Shown here in pieces: positions 17,499-24,929 of a stretch of DNA of 37,351 nt. The first letter of the stretch is position 1. The number at the start of each line of letters is the position of its first letter. Under the pieces are notes generated by a model. The model saw only the letters and a list, made by a program, of their open reading frames with translations, was not told where the DNA came from and made no database searches. The position numbers and the translations under genes are program-made. Source of the DNA: Rhodocyclaceae bacterium (lineage in GTDB: Bacteria > Pseudomonadota > Gammaproteobacteria > Burkholderiales > Rhodocyclaceae). The stretch covers positions 1 to 37,351 of the forward strand of contig VBWA01000027.1 in NCBI GenBank assembly GCA_006218025.1. Direction: 5' to 3'.

Positions 17499-18818
17499 TC
17501 AGCCGGGCGCTGCGTTCGCCTCGGCCAGCGGCAATTCCACCCAGAAGCTGCTGCCGAGGCCTTCGATGGACTCGAAGCCGATGCGGCCGCGCATCCTTTC
17601 GATCAGCCGTTTCGACATCACGAGCCCGAGGCCGGCGCCCTTGATCGTCCCTTCTTCCAGGCCAAGGCGCGAAAACGGCTCGAACAGCTCATGCTTTCTT
17701 TCGCTCGCGATGCCGACGCCGGTATCGGCGACGACAATGCGCAGGTAGGAAGCGCCGGCCGGCTGGCACGAGACCGTCACGGTGCCGCTGACGCGATTGA
17801 ACTTGACGGCATTGGACAGCAGGCTCAGCAGCACCTGCTTGACCACGATCCGGTCGGCCCACACCACCGATCCGGCATGGGTGCCGCACTCGTTGATCAG
17901 CGCGATGCCTCTTTTTTGCGCTTCCGGCTCTATGATCGACAGGCAGGGCGCGATCACTTGCTCCGTGAGCACGGGTTCGATGTTCAGCGACAGTTCGCCC
18001 GTTTCGGCGCGACTCATTTCCAGCACCTGCGTCAGCAGGTCGCCCAGGTAAAGCCCCGCCGTCTGGATGCCGCCGAGCTGCTTTTGCTGTTCCTCGCTCA
18101 ACGGATGCTCCCGGTCCGCGCCGACCCGCTGCGCCAGGCCGAGAATCGCATCCAGCGGCGCGCGAAACTCATGGCTGATCGACCGCAGGAACACGGCTTT
18201 GGCCCGGCTCGATTGCTCCGCGGCGTTCTGCGCCTTGACCAGATGCGCCTTGACCCGCGCCCGGTCGCGCGCCACGACGAAACCAGCCAGGACCACCATG
18301 CCGGCGGAGCCCAGCATCGAAGTCAGCATCACTCCGGGAGCCTGCGACGCAGCAATGAAACTCGCGGGAACCCAGCCCATCGTTGTCGCCAGATAGAGGA
18401 ACACCAGCGCCACCGCCAGCGCCGCGCCGGTAACGAGGAGGATGGCTACATTGCCGAAGGTGCTCAGCAGGGCAAGGTTGGCGAGAAATCCCGGCAGCGC
18501 GATCGAGATGATGCCGCCGGTCAGGAAGGCCCAAACCGCGATGATGATGATCCCGCCCATGTTGGCCACCACCAAGCCGAGCGTGATGTCCGCCGTGGCG
18601 CGAATCAGCACGGCGCCGAGCACGGGAGTGAGAATGCCGGCCGCGAACAGGGCAACTTCGACCGCAGGAAGACGCCCACGCGCCATGACGATGCCGACCA
18701 GCATCAGCGAAACGACCACCGAAATGGTCAGGAGGGATTTCGCGATGCCCCGGTGACGCGTGTTCTTGCGCGGGTCGTCGCGAACCGCGGGTGGCACAAA
18801 CCAATCGATGACATCCAT
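17499..18818 (-). CDS. Membrane-bound hybrid-less sensor histidine kinase, orphan
   Basis: A 439-residue inner-membrane kinase. Residues about 27-182 contain six hydrophobic stretches consistent with an integral membrane input domain. A short linker leads to the HisKA box SISHEFRAPLDAILG with phospho-acceptor His216. The HATPase_c domain follows with N-box LLSNAVKFN, G1 VVADTGVGIA and G2 GAGLGLVMSKRL. No receiver domain and no adjacent response regulator gene are present. The start at 18818 has AGGGAG ten bases upstream; an in-frame ATG at 18896 is possible but adds no domain. The N-terminal membrane family is not recognised and the signal is unknown. Confidence 0.88.
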   Translation of the reverse strand: MDVIDWFVPPAVRDDPRKNTRHRGIAKSLLTISVVVSLMLVGIVMARGRLPAVEVALFAAGILTPVLGAVLIRATADITLGLVVANMGGIIIIAVWAFLTGGIISIALPGFLANLALLSTFGNVAILLVTGAALAVALVFLYLATTMGWVPASFIAASQAPGVMLTSMLGSAGMVVLAGFVVARDRARVKAHLVKAQNAAEQSSRAKAVFLRSISHEFRAPLDAILGLAQRVGADREHPLSEEQQKQLGGIQTAGLYLGDLLTQVLEMSRAETGELSLNIEPVLTEQVIAPCLSIIEPEAQKRGIALINECGTHAGSVVWADRIVVKQVLLSLLSNAVKFNRVSGTVTVSCQPAGASYLRIVVADTGVGIASERKHELFEPFSRLGLEEGTIKGAGLGLVMSKRLIERMRGRIGFESIEGLGSSFWVELPLAEANAAPG

Positions 18819-18918
18819 GTTTCTGGTGCTCCCTGTCTGGGCCAGGCTGTCGAGGGATATCGGACAGAAACGATTGTACAGGCGGCGGCGAATCATTAAA
18901 CCCTCAAGTGAATGTGGT

Positions 18919-19095
18919 CGCCGTACTGTCAGCGCCGACTTTTGGGGCTTCCTTCGAAGGGAGATGCCGGGTCTCGCCCCGACGAACCTGCCTCGCTCGG
19001 CGAGACAGAGGGGAATTAAACCCGTCGCGCGTGTCGAGCCGGGACAAAAGTAGCTGCGAAGCCAACCCCAAATCGCTGTGCCAGTCGGCGCTTGC
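18919..19095 (-). repeat. Large GC-rich repeat (element C), internally deleted copy 1
   Basis: The left edge, with AGCGCCGACT near 18931, and the segment GAGATGCCGGGTCTCGCCCC match the outer end of element C. The text then jumps directly to CCTCGCTCGGCGAGACAGAG, which in full copies lies about 300 bases away. A second AGTCGGCGCT edge follows at 19083. Open frames here are repeat translations and not genes. It fills most of the 309-base gap upstream of the AbrB/PIN pair. Confidence 0.75.
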
Positions 19096-19120
19096 AGCAT
19101 TACTGCTTTTCTGCAATACT
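19092..19120 (+). promoter_or_regulatory. Promoter/operator of the AbrB-PIN module
   Basis: TTGCAG (19092-19097), a 17-base spacer and AATACT (19115-19120) form a plausible sigma-70 promoter placing the transcript start almost at the ATG (19128). TTGCAG and CTGCAA (19111-19116) are perfect inverted half-sites that overlap it, as expected for autoregulation by an AbrB-fold antitoxin. Confidence 0.45.
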
Positions 19121-19127
19121 GCGAAGC

Positions 19128-19361
19128 ATGAAAACCACCCTTACCATCACCGGGCGCGGCGTCATCACGCTTCCCGCCAAACTGCGTCAAGCCATGGGCC
19201 TCTCCGCGGACGATCAACTGATAGCGGAAACGACGCCCGAAGGTCTTTTGTTGCGGCCCGCCGTTACCTTGCCGATCGAGTTGTACAGCGATGAGCGTCT
19301 GCGTGAATTCGACGAGGCGGAGGCCGAACTGGCCGCCGTGCTGAAAAAGAAATCGCACTGA
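19128..19361 (+). CDS. AbrB/SpoVT-type antitoxin
   Basis: A 77-residue protein with an N-terminal swapped-hairpin DNA-binding fold. TLTITGRGVITLPAKLRQAMGLSADDQLIAE (about 4-34) is the classic AbrB/MazE/VapB pattern. The acidic, charged C-terminal tail (DERLREFDEAEAELAAVLKKK) is where such antitoxins bind the toxin. It ends four bases before a PIN-domain gene, the usual order for VapBC-like modules. The ATG at 19128 is chosen because the preceding in-frame residues do not fit the fold. Confidence 0.88.
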   Translation: MKTTLTITGRGVITLPAKLRQAMGLSADDQLIAETTPEGLLLRPAVTLPIELYSDERLREFDEAEAELAAVLKKKSH

Positions 19362-19365
19362 CGCG

Positions 19366-19776
19366 GTGCGGATCCTCCTCGACGCCAACATCCTGTTCTC
19401 GGCCGCCCGCGCCGATGGCGCGATCCGGCAATTTCTGGCGCTCACCGAAGCCGCCGGACATGAACTGTGGGCGGACGCCTACGTCTTCGAGGAGGCGAGG
19501 CGCAACCTGGCCGTCAAAACCCCCGACAGCCTTCCTGTGCTCGAGGCCATGGCCGCCCGCATCAAGATCGGCGGCCTGCGCGCCGGAGGAACGCCGCTGC
19601 CCGAAACAATGGTCTTGCCCGAAAAGGACAGGCCGGTACTCGCCGCAGCCATCCACCATCGCTGCGACATACTGGTCACAGGCGACCGGACCCATTTCGG
19701 CGTGCTCTATGGCAAGACGATTCGCGGCGTGACAGTCATGTCGCCGGCCATGCTGGCGGAAGTTGTATTGGGCTAA
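19366..19776 (+). CDS. PIN-domain ribonuclease toxin (VapC-like)
   Basis: A 136-residue PIN domain expected to cleave RNA with Mg2+. The acidic residues fall at Asp6 in ILLDANILF, Glu42/Glu43, Asp88 in EKDRPVLAAAI and Asp107 in VTGDRTHF, the spacing of an active PIN nuclease. Translation starts at GTG 19366, four bases after the antitoxin stop. This arrangement marks a type II toxin-antitoxin operon in which the upstream AbrB protein neutralises the toxin and represses the operon. It ends just before an element C repeat. Confidence 0.88.
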   Translation: MRILLDANILFSAARADGAIRQFLALTEAAGHELWADAYVFEEARRNLAVKTPDSLPVLEAMAARIKIGGLRAGGTPLPETMVLPEKDRPVLAAAIHHRCDILVTGDRTHFGVLYGKTIRGVTVMSPAMLAEVVLG

Positions 19777-19781
19777 CGAGT

Positions 19782-20085
19782 CGCCGTATCGCCGGCACCG
19801 ACTATCTGGGGTTTCTTCGCACGAGAGATGCCGGGACTCGCCCCGGCGGGCGAGATACTTTCTTGCTGCGCGGCAAGAAAGTCCCCAAAGAAACGCGCCC
19901 CACCACCCCGGCCCTGCGGCGGAGGGCTCGCCAGAGTCTCGCAGGGCCGGTCGCTAAACTAGCCGCCCGCTGCGCGGCCGTCGTCGGACAACGCGACCGG
20001 ACTTCCCCCGGCGAACCTTCCTCGCTCGGCGGGACAGAGGGGAATGAAAACCGTCGCGCGCATGAGGCCGTGACGGAAGCTGACC
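19782..20085 (-). repeat. Element C, copy 2, internally deleted, inverted relative to copies 3 and 4
   Basis: It carries the outer edge with GCACCGACT, the hairpin arms ACTTTCTTGC and GCAAGAAAGT around 19857-19881, the GGAGGGCTCGCCAGAGTCTCGC stretch in part, and the CCTCGCTCGGCGGGACAGAG segment. Compared with copy 3 it lacks about 100 bases containing the GGCCAAT palindrome. It fills the 328-base gap between the PIN gene and the XRE gene; no gene is seen. Confidence 0.8.
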
Positions 20086-20104
20086 CGTTGGGCTCCAGCA
20101 TCGC

Positions 20105-20347
20105 CTACGCTTTATCTTCGGGGCGAGCAACCAAGGTTTCCATACGGACGCCCAATGCGTCGGCAATCCGCGCGATGTTGCAGATTGAGATGTTGCGCTG
20201 GCCCCGCTCGACCGAACTGATGTAGTTGGGATGCAGGTCGGCAGCTTCGGCCACGTTCTCCTGGGTCAGTTTTTTCTCCAGTCGGATGCGTCGCATGTTC
20301 ATTGCGAAAAGCTGCTGCGCTCCACACTTTTGAGTTGGGTTGTGCAT
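20105..20347 (-). CDS. XRE-family helix-turn-helix regulator
   Basis: An 80-residue protein that is essentially one Cro/C1-type HTH: MRRIRLEKKLTQENVAEAAD, then LHPNYISSVERGQRNIS, then NIARIADALGV. TQENVAEAADLHPNYISSVERG is the HTH proper. The ATG at 20347 is chosen because homologous domains need the 'LFAMNMRRIR' helix; a GTG at 20383 is also in frame. It is divergent from a 93-residue unknown gene with near-identical 20-base direct repeats in and beside its 5' end, which may be its operators. It resembles small phage-like or restriction/toxin-antitoxin controllers. Confidence 0.85.
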   Translation of the reverse strand: MHNPTQKCGAQQLFAMNMRRIRLEKKLTQENVAEAADLHPNYISSVERGQRNISICNIARIADALGVRMETLVARPEDKA

Positions 20348-20400
20348 GCCCGGAGTTTTTCCGAGCAGGCCAATTGAATCCACACACTTTGAGTTTGGTT
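20321..20400. repeat. Pair of direct repeats at the XRE gene 5' end
   Basis: TCCACACTTTTGAGTTGGGT (20321-20340) and TCCACACACTTTGAGTTTGG (20379-20398) are near-identical with a 58-base period. One lies in the first codons and one just upstream of the XRE gene. They may be operators for autoregulation or a small local duplication. Confidence 0.5.
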
Positions 20401-20498
20401 TGGGTTACATTGACTATCTCGCAGGGGTAAGCCTCCAACCTAGCCGGTGGGCTTTTCAAGCTTTGACCTTGCAAGCAGCTGCGCAGGAGGTGACGGCA

Positions 20499-20780
20499 AT
20501 GGACTGGAAGGTCTACGAAAAGGCGGAGGACAAGGACGGCGTGAAAGAGTGGTCTTTGTTTATCGTAATGAAGGGCGAGCAACTCTCAAACAGCATGAGA
20601 AATCCGCTCAGGAAAGGTTACTGGTTCTTTGGTAAAGACGATGGCGACCCGGCGGGCCAGAGAATATATATGGAAGGTCTGAGGGAAGCCGAGGCGGAAG
20701 TTGAGCGGTTGAACCGGCTATCAGTTTCGCCGTATCGGCAGCGAAAGCGGCAAAACGATAACGGCTCGGCTTCGGATTGA
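20499..20780 (+). CDS. Hypothetical protein, 93 residues
   Basis: I do not recognise this family. The ATG at 20499 has a perfect AGGAGG eight bases upstream (20485-20490), strong support for translation. The protein is hydrophilic and highly charged with no signal peptide or membrane segment. It begins MDWKVYEKAEDKDGVKEW, has an aromatic GYWFFGKDDGDP turn and an acidic, probably helical stretch EGLREAEAEVERLNRL near 62-77, and a basic Arg/Lys/Gln-rich tail. The base composition is less GC-rich than its neighbours. It is divergent from an XRE regulator between two element C repeats, in a block full of toxin-antitoxin genes. An accessory effector or toxin controlled by the XRE protein is possible but unproven. 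Confidence 0.65.
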   Translation: MDWKVYEKAEDKDGVKEWSLFIVMKGEQLSNSMRNPLRKGYWFFGKDDGDPAGQRIYMEGLREAEAEVERLNRLSVSPYRQRKRQNDNGSASD

Positions 20781-21217
20781 TTTCCGGCACGGCCCACCAC
20801 GCGCGACGGTCTTCATCCCCCTCTGTCCCGCCGAGCGAGGAAGGCTCGCCGGGAGTTGTCCGGTCGCGTTGTCCGACGACGACCGCGTAGCGGGCGGCTA
20901 GTTTAGCGACCGGCCCGGCGGGCCTTCCGCAGCGAGGGGTGAGCGCGGGGTTTCGCAAGGCCAATTTATTGGCCTTGCGCCGCGCGAACGGGCGAGACTC
21001 TGGCGAGCCCTCCGCCGCAGGGCCGGGGCGGCGGGGCGCGCTTCTTTGGGTACTTTCTTGCCGCGCAGCAAGAAAGTACCTCGCCCGCCGGGGCGAGTCC
21101 CGGCATCTCCCTTCGAAGGGACAACCCCAAAGTCGGCGCTGGCGCGCTCTGCGTACCTGGGATTCCGCTTCGCGGTAGGCAACGCAACCAAAACCCGGCA
21201 CCCATTCCACCCCGGTA
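20781..21217 (+). repeat. Element C, copy 3 (full length)
   Basis: A ~430-base GC-rich repeat beginning TTTCCGGCACGGCCCACCAC and ending near CCACCCCGGTAC. It contains the palindrome AAGGCCAAT-TT-ATTGGCCTT, a perfect 13-bp stem GGTACTTTCTTGC / GCAAGAAAGTACC (21049-21080, loop CGCGCA), and the AGTCGGCGCTGGC edge at 21131. Copy 4 at 21709 is a close direct repeat. Proteins such as those starting around [19 protein letters not shown] are translations of this repeat and should not be annotated as genes. The rest of the gap to 21278 holds a TACAAT-like -10 near 21245. Confidence 0.9.
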
Positions 21218-21278
21218 CGTTCGGCGTCGCAGGCCATGGCGCGTTACAATTCTGCTCGTTCCCTCTCGGAGATGAATC

Positions 21279-21488
21279 ATGAATTTCAGCATCGAATGCG
21301 AGGAAGAGGTTGATGGCCGCTGGATCGCTGAGGTTCCGCAGCTTCCTGGTGTCCTGTGTTACGGCAAGACTGCCGATGACGCTATGGCGAAGGCAGAGGT
21401 ACTTGCCCTTCGCGCCATGGCTGAGCGCCTTGAGCTAAACGAGTCGCGTCCCGTCGAGATCAACATCTCTCTTCCCCTCGCCGCGTGA
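21279..21488 (+). CDS. HicB-like antitoxin
   Basis: A 69-residue protein with the partial RNase H-like HicB fold: FSIECEEEVDGRWIAEVPQLPGVLCYGKTADDAMAKAEVLALRAMAERLE. The VPQLPGVxxYGxTxxxAxxxAxxA pattern is diagnostic. GGAG precedes the ATG at about eight bases. The stop overlaps the GTG start of the HicA-like gene (21485-21488). The antitoxin comes first, the reverse of classic hicAB but common for this subfamily. The short C-terminus leaves no obvious separate DNA-binding domain. Confidence 0.87.
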   Translation: MNFSIECEEEVDGRWIAEVPQLPGVLCYGKTADDAMAKAEVLALRAMAERLELNESRPVEINISLPLAA

Positions 21489-21697
21489 GTCATTGGCCGT
21501 CCGTCAAGGCCAAACGTTTGCTGGCAGCTCTATTTGGCATTGGGTGGACGCTCAAGCGACAGTCCGGGTCACACCGCACGTTGTCACGCGAAGGATGGCC
21601 CGACGTTGTTTTCGCGTTCCACGACGGCGAGGAAATTGGCCCACGAATGCTCGCTCGTATTGCCAAGCACACTGGCATTGCTCCCGGCGACTTGTAG
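21485..21697 (+). CDS. HicA-like mRNA interferase toxin
   Basis: A 70-residue protein with the HicA double-stranded-RNA-binding-like fold: VKAKRLLAALFGIGWTLKRQSGSHRTLSR, with the catalytic His30 in the GSH motif. It continues FAFHDGEEIGPRMLARIAKHTGI, matching the family's 'H..EI...ll..I.k..gi' end. Translation starts at GTG inside the antitoxin stop (GTGA). It is expected to cleave mRNA when its HicB partner is lost. Direct repeats (copies 3 and 4 of element C) bracket the pair. Confidence 0.87.
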   Translation: MSHWPSVKAKRLLAALFGIGWTLKRQSGSHRTLSREGWPDVVFAFHDGEEIGPRMLARIAKHTGIAPGDL

Positions 21698-21708
21698 TCC
21701 AGCCAGTA

Positions 21709-22134
21709 TTTCCGGCACCGCCCACCACGCGCGACGGTCTTCATCCCCCTCTGTCCCGCCGAGCGAAGAAGGTTCGCCGGGGGAAGTCCGGTCGCGTTGT
21801 CTGACGCCGTCCCGCGAAGCGGAATCCAGGCGCGCAAAGCGAGAAGCGAGTTTAGCGACCGGCCCGGCGGACCTTCCGCAGCGAGGGGTGAGCGCGGGGT
21901 TTCGCAAGGCCAATTGATTGGCCTTGCGCCGCGCGAACGGGCGAGACTCTGGCGAGCCCTCCGCCCGAAGGGCCGGGGAGGCGGGCGCGTTTCTTTGGGT
22001 ACTTTCTTGCCGCGCAGCAAGAAAGTATCTCGCCCGCCGGGGCGAGTCCCGGCATCTCCCTTCGAAGAGAAGACTTGGAAGTCGGCGCTGGCGATACGGC
22101 GCCGCAACCCGGCCCCCACCCCACCCCGGTACAA
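21709..22134 (+). repeat. Element C, copy 4 (full length)
   Basis: Same orientation and landmarks as copy 3: it begins TTTCCGGCACCGCCCACCAC, with palindrome AAGGCCAAT-TG-ATTGGCCTT, the ACTTTCTTGC / GCAAGAAAGT stem near 22000-22026, and AGTCGGCGCTGGC at 22080. Its right end, CCACCCCGGTAC, runs into TACAAT (22130-22135), which may serve as the metG -10. It differs from copy 3 by a short insertion near 21800-21840. No gene is supported in the 499 bases before metG. Confidence 0.9.
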
Positions 22135-22196
22135 TGCCCCCCTCAAGATGCGGCCGGCCCCACGCCCGCCGCCAGCCCCCCCGGAAAGACCGTGTC

Positions 22197-24368
22197 ATGA
22201 CCCGCAAGATCCTCGTCACCAGCGCCCTGCCCTATGCCAACGGCGCGATCCATCTCGGCCACCTGGTCGAGTACATCCAGACCGATATCTGGACGCGCTT
22301 CCAGAAAATGCGCGGCCACGAATGCTGGTACGTCTGCGCCGACGACACCCACGGCACGCCGATCATGCTGCGCGCCGAGAAGGAGGGCATCACTCCCGAG
22401 CAGCTGATCGCGCGCGTGCATGAGGAGCATTCGCGCGATTTCGCCGGCTTCCATGTCGCCTTCGACAACTACTACACGACGCATTCGGAAGAGACGCGCC
22501 ACTATTCCGAGGACATCTTCGGCAAGCTCAAGGCCGCCGGCCTGATCGAAATCCGCTCGATCGAGCAGTACTACGACCCGGTCAAGCAGATGTTCCTGCC
22601 CGACCGCTTCATCAAGGGCGAGTGCCCCAAGTGCGGGGCGAAAGACCAGTACGGCGACGCCTGCGAATCCTGCGGCGCGGCCTATGCGCCGACCGACCTG
22701 AAGAACCCCTACTCGGCGGTGTCTGGTGCCGAGCCGGTGCTGAAGTCCTCCGACCACTACTTCTTCCGGCTTTCCGACCCGCGCTGCCAGGCCTTCCTGC
22801 GCGAGTGGACGCAGCGCGGCGGCCGCCTGCAGTCCGAGGCCGCCAACAAGTTGCAGGAATGGCTGGGGGCGCCCGACGAGAACAAGCTCACCGACTGGGA
22901 CATCTCGCGCGATGCGCCGTATTTCGGCTTCGAGATCCCCGGCGCGCCGGGAAAATTCTTCTACGTCTGGCTCGATGCGCCGATCGGCTACATGGGTTCG
23001 TTCAAGAATTTCTGCACGAAGAAGGGGCTCGACTTCGACGAGTTCTGGGGCAAGGATTCCAAGGCCGAGCTGTATCACTTCATCGGCAAGGACATTCTCT
23101 ACTTCCACGCCCTGTTCTGGCCTGCCGAACTGGAACACGCCGGCTACCGCACGCCGACCAATGTCTTCGCCCACGGCTTCCTGACCGTCGACGGCGCCAA
23201 GATGTCGAAGTCGCGCGGCACTTTCATTACCGCCGAGTCCTACCTGACACAGGGCCTCAACCCGGAGTGGCTGCGCTACTACTTCGCCGCCAAACTCAAC
23301 GGCAGCATGGAAGACCTCGACCTCAGCCTCGAGGACTTCACCCAGCGCGTCAATTCCGATTTGATCGGCAAGTACATCAACATCGCCAGCCGCGCGGCGG
23401 GCTTCATCGCCAAGCGCTTCGATGGCAAGTTGCAGCGGGAGCACGTCATCGCCCGGTTCAGAGCGGAATTGCCGGGATTGCTGGAAGCGGCGGATGAAAT
23501 CGCCGGGCATTACGAGATGCGCGACTACGCCCGCGGCCTGCGCAGCGTCATGGCCCTGGCTGATCGGGTCAATCAGTACGTCGACCGCAACCAGCCATGG
23601 CAACTGGCCAAGCAGGAAGGCCAGGACGCGAAGCTGCACGAGGTCTGTACGCTGCTGATCAACGCCTTCCGCCTGCTGACGATCTACCTCAAGCCGGTGC
23701 TGCCGAAACTGGCGCAGCGCGCCGAGGAATTCCTCAATGTCGCCCCGCTGCACTGGCGCGATGCCGAATACCTGCTGCCGCCGGCGCACCCGATCAATCC
23801 CTACGAACACCTGATGCAACGCATCGACGTCAAGCAGATCGACGCGCTGATCGCCGCCAACCGCGAATCGCTGGAACCCACAGCCGCGCCGGCCGCCGTA
23901 TCACCAGCACCGACTTCCGAGCCGCACTCGCCGCAACGTCATGCGCAGCACCAGCAGGCGATCATCCCCCCTCCCCAACCCTCCCCCGCGGGGGGGGAGG
24001 GAGTAAGTGGCGGCGCTTTCGCGCCGGTCATAGGGATTGACGACTTCAGCAAGGTCGACCTGCGCATCGCGCGCATCGTCGACGCGCAGCACGTCGCCGG
24101 TGCCGACAAGCTGATCCGCCTGAGCCTCGACATCGGCGAAGGCGACGGCAAGACGCGCACCGTCTTCGCCGGCATCAAGGCGGCCTACGATCCGGCCACG
24201 CTGGTCGGCCGGCTCACCGTGATGGTGGCCAACCTCGCCCCGCGCAAGATGAAATTCGGCCTCAGCGAAGGCATGGTGCTCGCTGCCTCGGACGCCGACG
24301 GCAAATCGCCCGGCATCTTCCTGCTCTCGCCCGACAGCGGCGCGCAGCCGGGCATGAGAGTGAAGTGA
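22197..24368 (+). CDS. metG: Methionyl-tRNA synthetase
   Basis: Charges tRNA-Met. The 723-residue protein has the class I HLGH motif near residue 21, a zinc knuckle with Cys143, Cys146, Cys156 and Cys159, and KMSKS at 335-339. A C-terminal EMAP-II/Trbp111-type tRNA-binding domain runs from about 612 to the end. Between the anticodon-binding domain and that appendix is an unusual proline-rich linker (about 561-612) encoded partly by repeat DNA. Translation begins at ATG 22197; the long in-frame stretch upstream is translated repeat. The stop overlaps the acyP start. It is normally next to apbC, from which it is now 4.9 kb away. Confidence 0.97.
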   Translation: MTRKILVTSALPYANGAIHLGHLVEYIQTDIWTRFQKMRGHECWYVCADDTHGTPIMLRAEKEGITPEQLIARVHEEHSRDFAGFHVAFDNYYTTHSEETRHYSEDIFGKLKAAGLIEIRSIEQYYDPVKQMFLPDRFIKGECPKCGAKDQYGDACESCGAAYAPTDLKNPYSAVSGAEPVLKSSDHYFFRLSDPRCQAFLREWTQRGGRLQSEAANKLQEWLGAPDENKLTDWDISRDAPYFGFEIPGAPGKFFYVWLDAPIGYMGSFKNFCTKKGLDFDEFWGKDSKAELYHFIGKDILYFHALFWPAELEHAGYRTPTNVFAHGFLTVDGAKMSKSRGTFITAESYLTQGLNPEWLRYYFAAKLNGSMEDLDLSLEDFTQRVNSDLIGKYINIASRAAGFIAKRFDGKLQREHVIARFRAELPGLLEAADEIAGHYEMRDYARGLRSVMALADRVNQYVDRNQPWQLAKQEGQDAKLHEVCTLLINAFRLLTIYLKPVLPKLAQRAEEFLNVAPLHWRDAEYLLPPAHPINPYEHLMQRIDVKQIDALIAANRESLEPTAAPAAVSPAPTSEPHSPQRHAQHQQAIIPPPQPSPAGGEGVSGGAFAPVIGIDDFSKVDLRIARIVDAQHVAGADKLIRLSLDIGEGDGKTRTVFAGIKAAYDPATLVGRLTVMVANLAPRKMKFGLSEGMVLAASDADGKSPGIFLLSPDSGAQPGMRVK
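23893..24010 (+). repeat. Repeat-derived insert in the metG linker
   Basis: Two pieces lie in frame inside metG. The first (23893-23917) matches the edge of element C copy 4 in inverted sense at 23 of 25 positions. The second contains CCCTCCCCC (23979-23987) and GGGGGAGGG (23993-24001), a 9-bp stem with a GCGGG loop, resembling the common CT/AG-rich intergenic hairpin repeat. Both are translated into the low-complexity linker. Confidence 0.65.
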
Positions 24369-24640
24369 CCGAAACTCGCCGGCTGGTCATCACCGGCCTG
24401 GTGCAGGGCGTCGGCTTCCGCTACGGCATGGCGGCCGAGGCCCGCCTGCTCGGAGTCACCGGCTGGGTACGCAACCGCCGCGACGGCAGCGTCGAGGCCA
24501 TGATCGCCGGTAGCGCGGGCCAGATCGAAGCGATGCTGGAGTGGGCCAACGTGGGGCCGGGCGGCGCCCTGGTCGAGAACGTCATGTGCGAAACCGCGAC
24601 CGGCGAATTCGCCGACTTCGAGCTGCGACCGACCTCCTGA
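24365..24640 (+). CDS. acyP: Acylphosphatase
   Basis: Hydrolyses acyl phosphates in the cytoplasm. The 91-residue protein shows the family signature [37 protein letters not shown]. The phosphate-binding arginine is in GFRY and the catalytic Asn in VRNR. Translation starts with GTG overlapping the metG TGA (24365-24368). A decayed second copy lies at 28767-28869. Confidence 0.95.
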   Translation: MTETRRLVITGLVQGVGFRYGMAAEARLLGVTGWVRNRRDGSVEAMIAGSAGQIEAMLEWANVGPGGALVENVMCETATGEFADFELRPTS

Positions 24641-24801
24641 ATTGCGGCGAATCGGCGTTGCCCATCAGCAGATTCCTCAAGCGCTGATTCCTTCGTAGCG
24701 CAATCCAACGCAGCGTTGCAAGCAGGCAGACATGCCTTCCCCCGGCACATTCCATCGTGTTTGTTGCCCTCGTCATGATGCTCGATAATCGTTTCGGGAA
24801 T

Positions 24802-24826
24802 GACCGGGGTCAACTGCCGTCCGGTC
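24802..24826. promoter_or_regulatory. Inverted repeat upstream of the first acyltransferase gene
   Basis: GACCGG (24802-24807) and CCGGTC (24821-24826) flank a 13-base spacer, about 105 bases before the start codon. It could be an operator. No matching site was found before the paralogous gene at 28975. Confidence 0.3.
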
Positions 24827-24888
24827 TATAGCGCGGGCAGATGCTGTTTCTATTGAAGTCGGCCATTCCGTTTCAACCGCAATCAGCC

Positions 24889-24909
24889 GTGGCAATGCCA
24901 CTTTTTTTT
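24889..24909 (+). terminator. Terminator-like hairpin in the leader of the acyltransferase gene
   Basis: GTGGCA-A-TGCCAC is immediately followed by eight T (24902-24909). It lies only seven bases before the AAGGA ribosome site of the gene starting at 24930. It may simply end acyP transcripts, with the acyltransferase promoter missing or overlapping, or act as an attenuator for the downstream cassette. The short 6-bp stem limits confidence. Confidence 0.45.
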
Positions 24910-24929
24910 GTTGAAAAGGAAAATTTCAA

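Noticed and set aside
18919-22134. CRISPR array
   Set aside because: Repeat units are about 430 bases, few and not separated by regular unique spacers; no cas genes are present.
21918-22196. A 93-residue N-terminal extension of metG
   Set aside because: It is translated element C; MetG homology begins at ATG 22197.
19802-22219. Open frames encoding [19 protein letters not shown]-like proteins on both strands
   Set aside because: They are translations of element C in several frames, recur at each copy and end at repeat borders.
24641-24929. c-di-GMP riboswitch before the first signalling cassette
   Set aside because: I see no GEMM-type core; only a 6-bp terminator-like hairpin and a 6-base inverted repeat.
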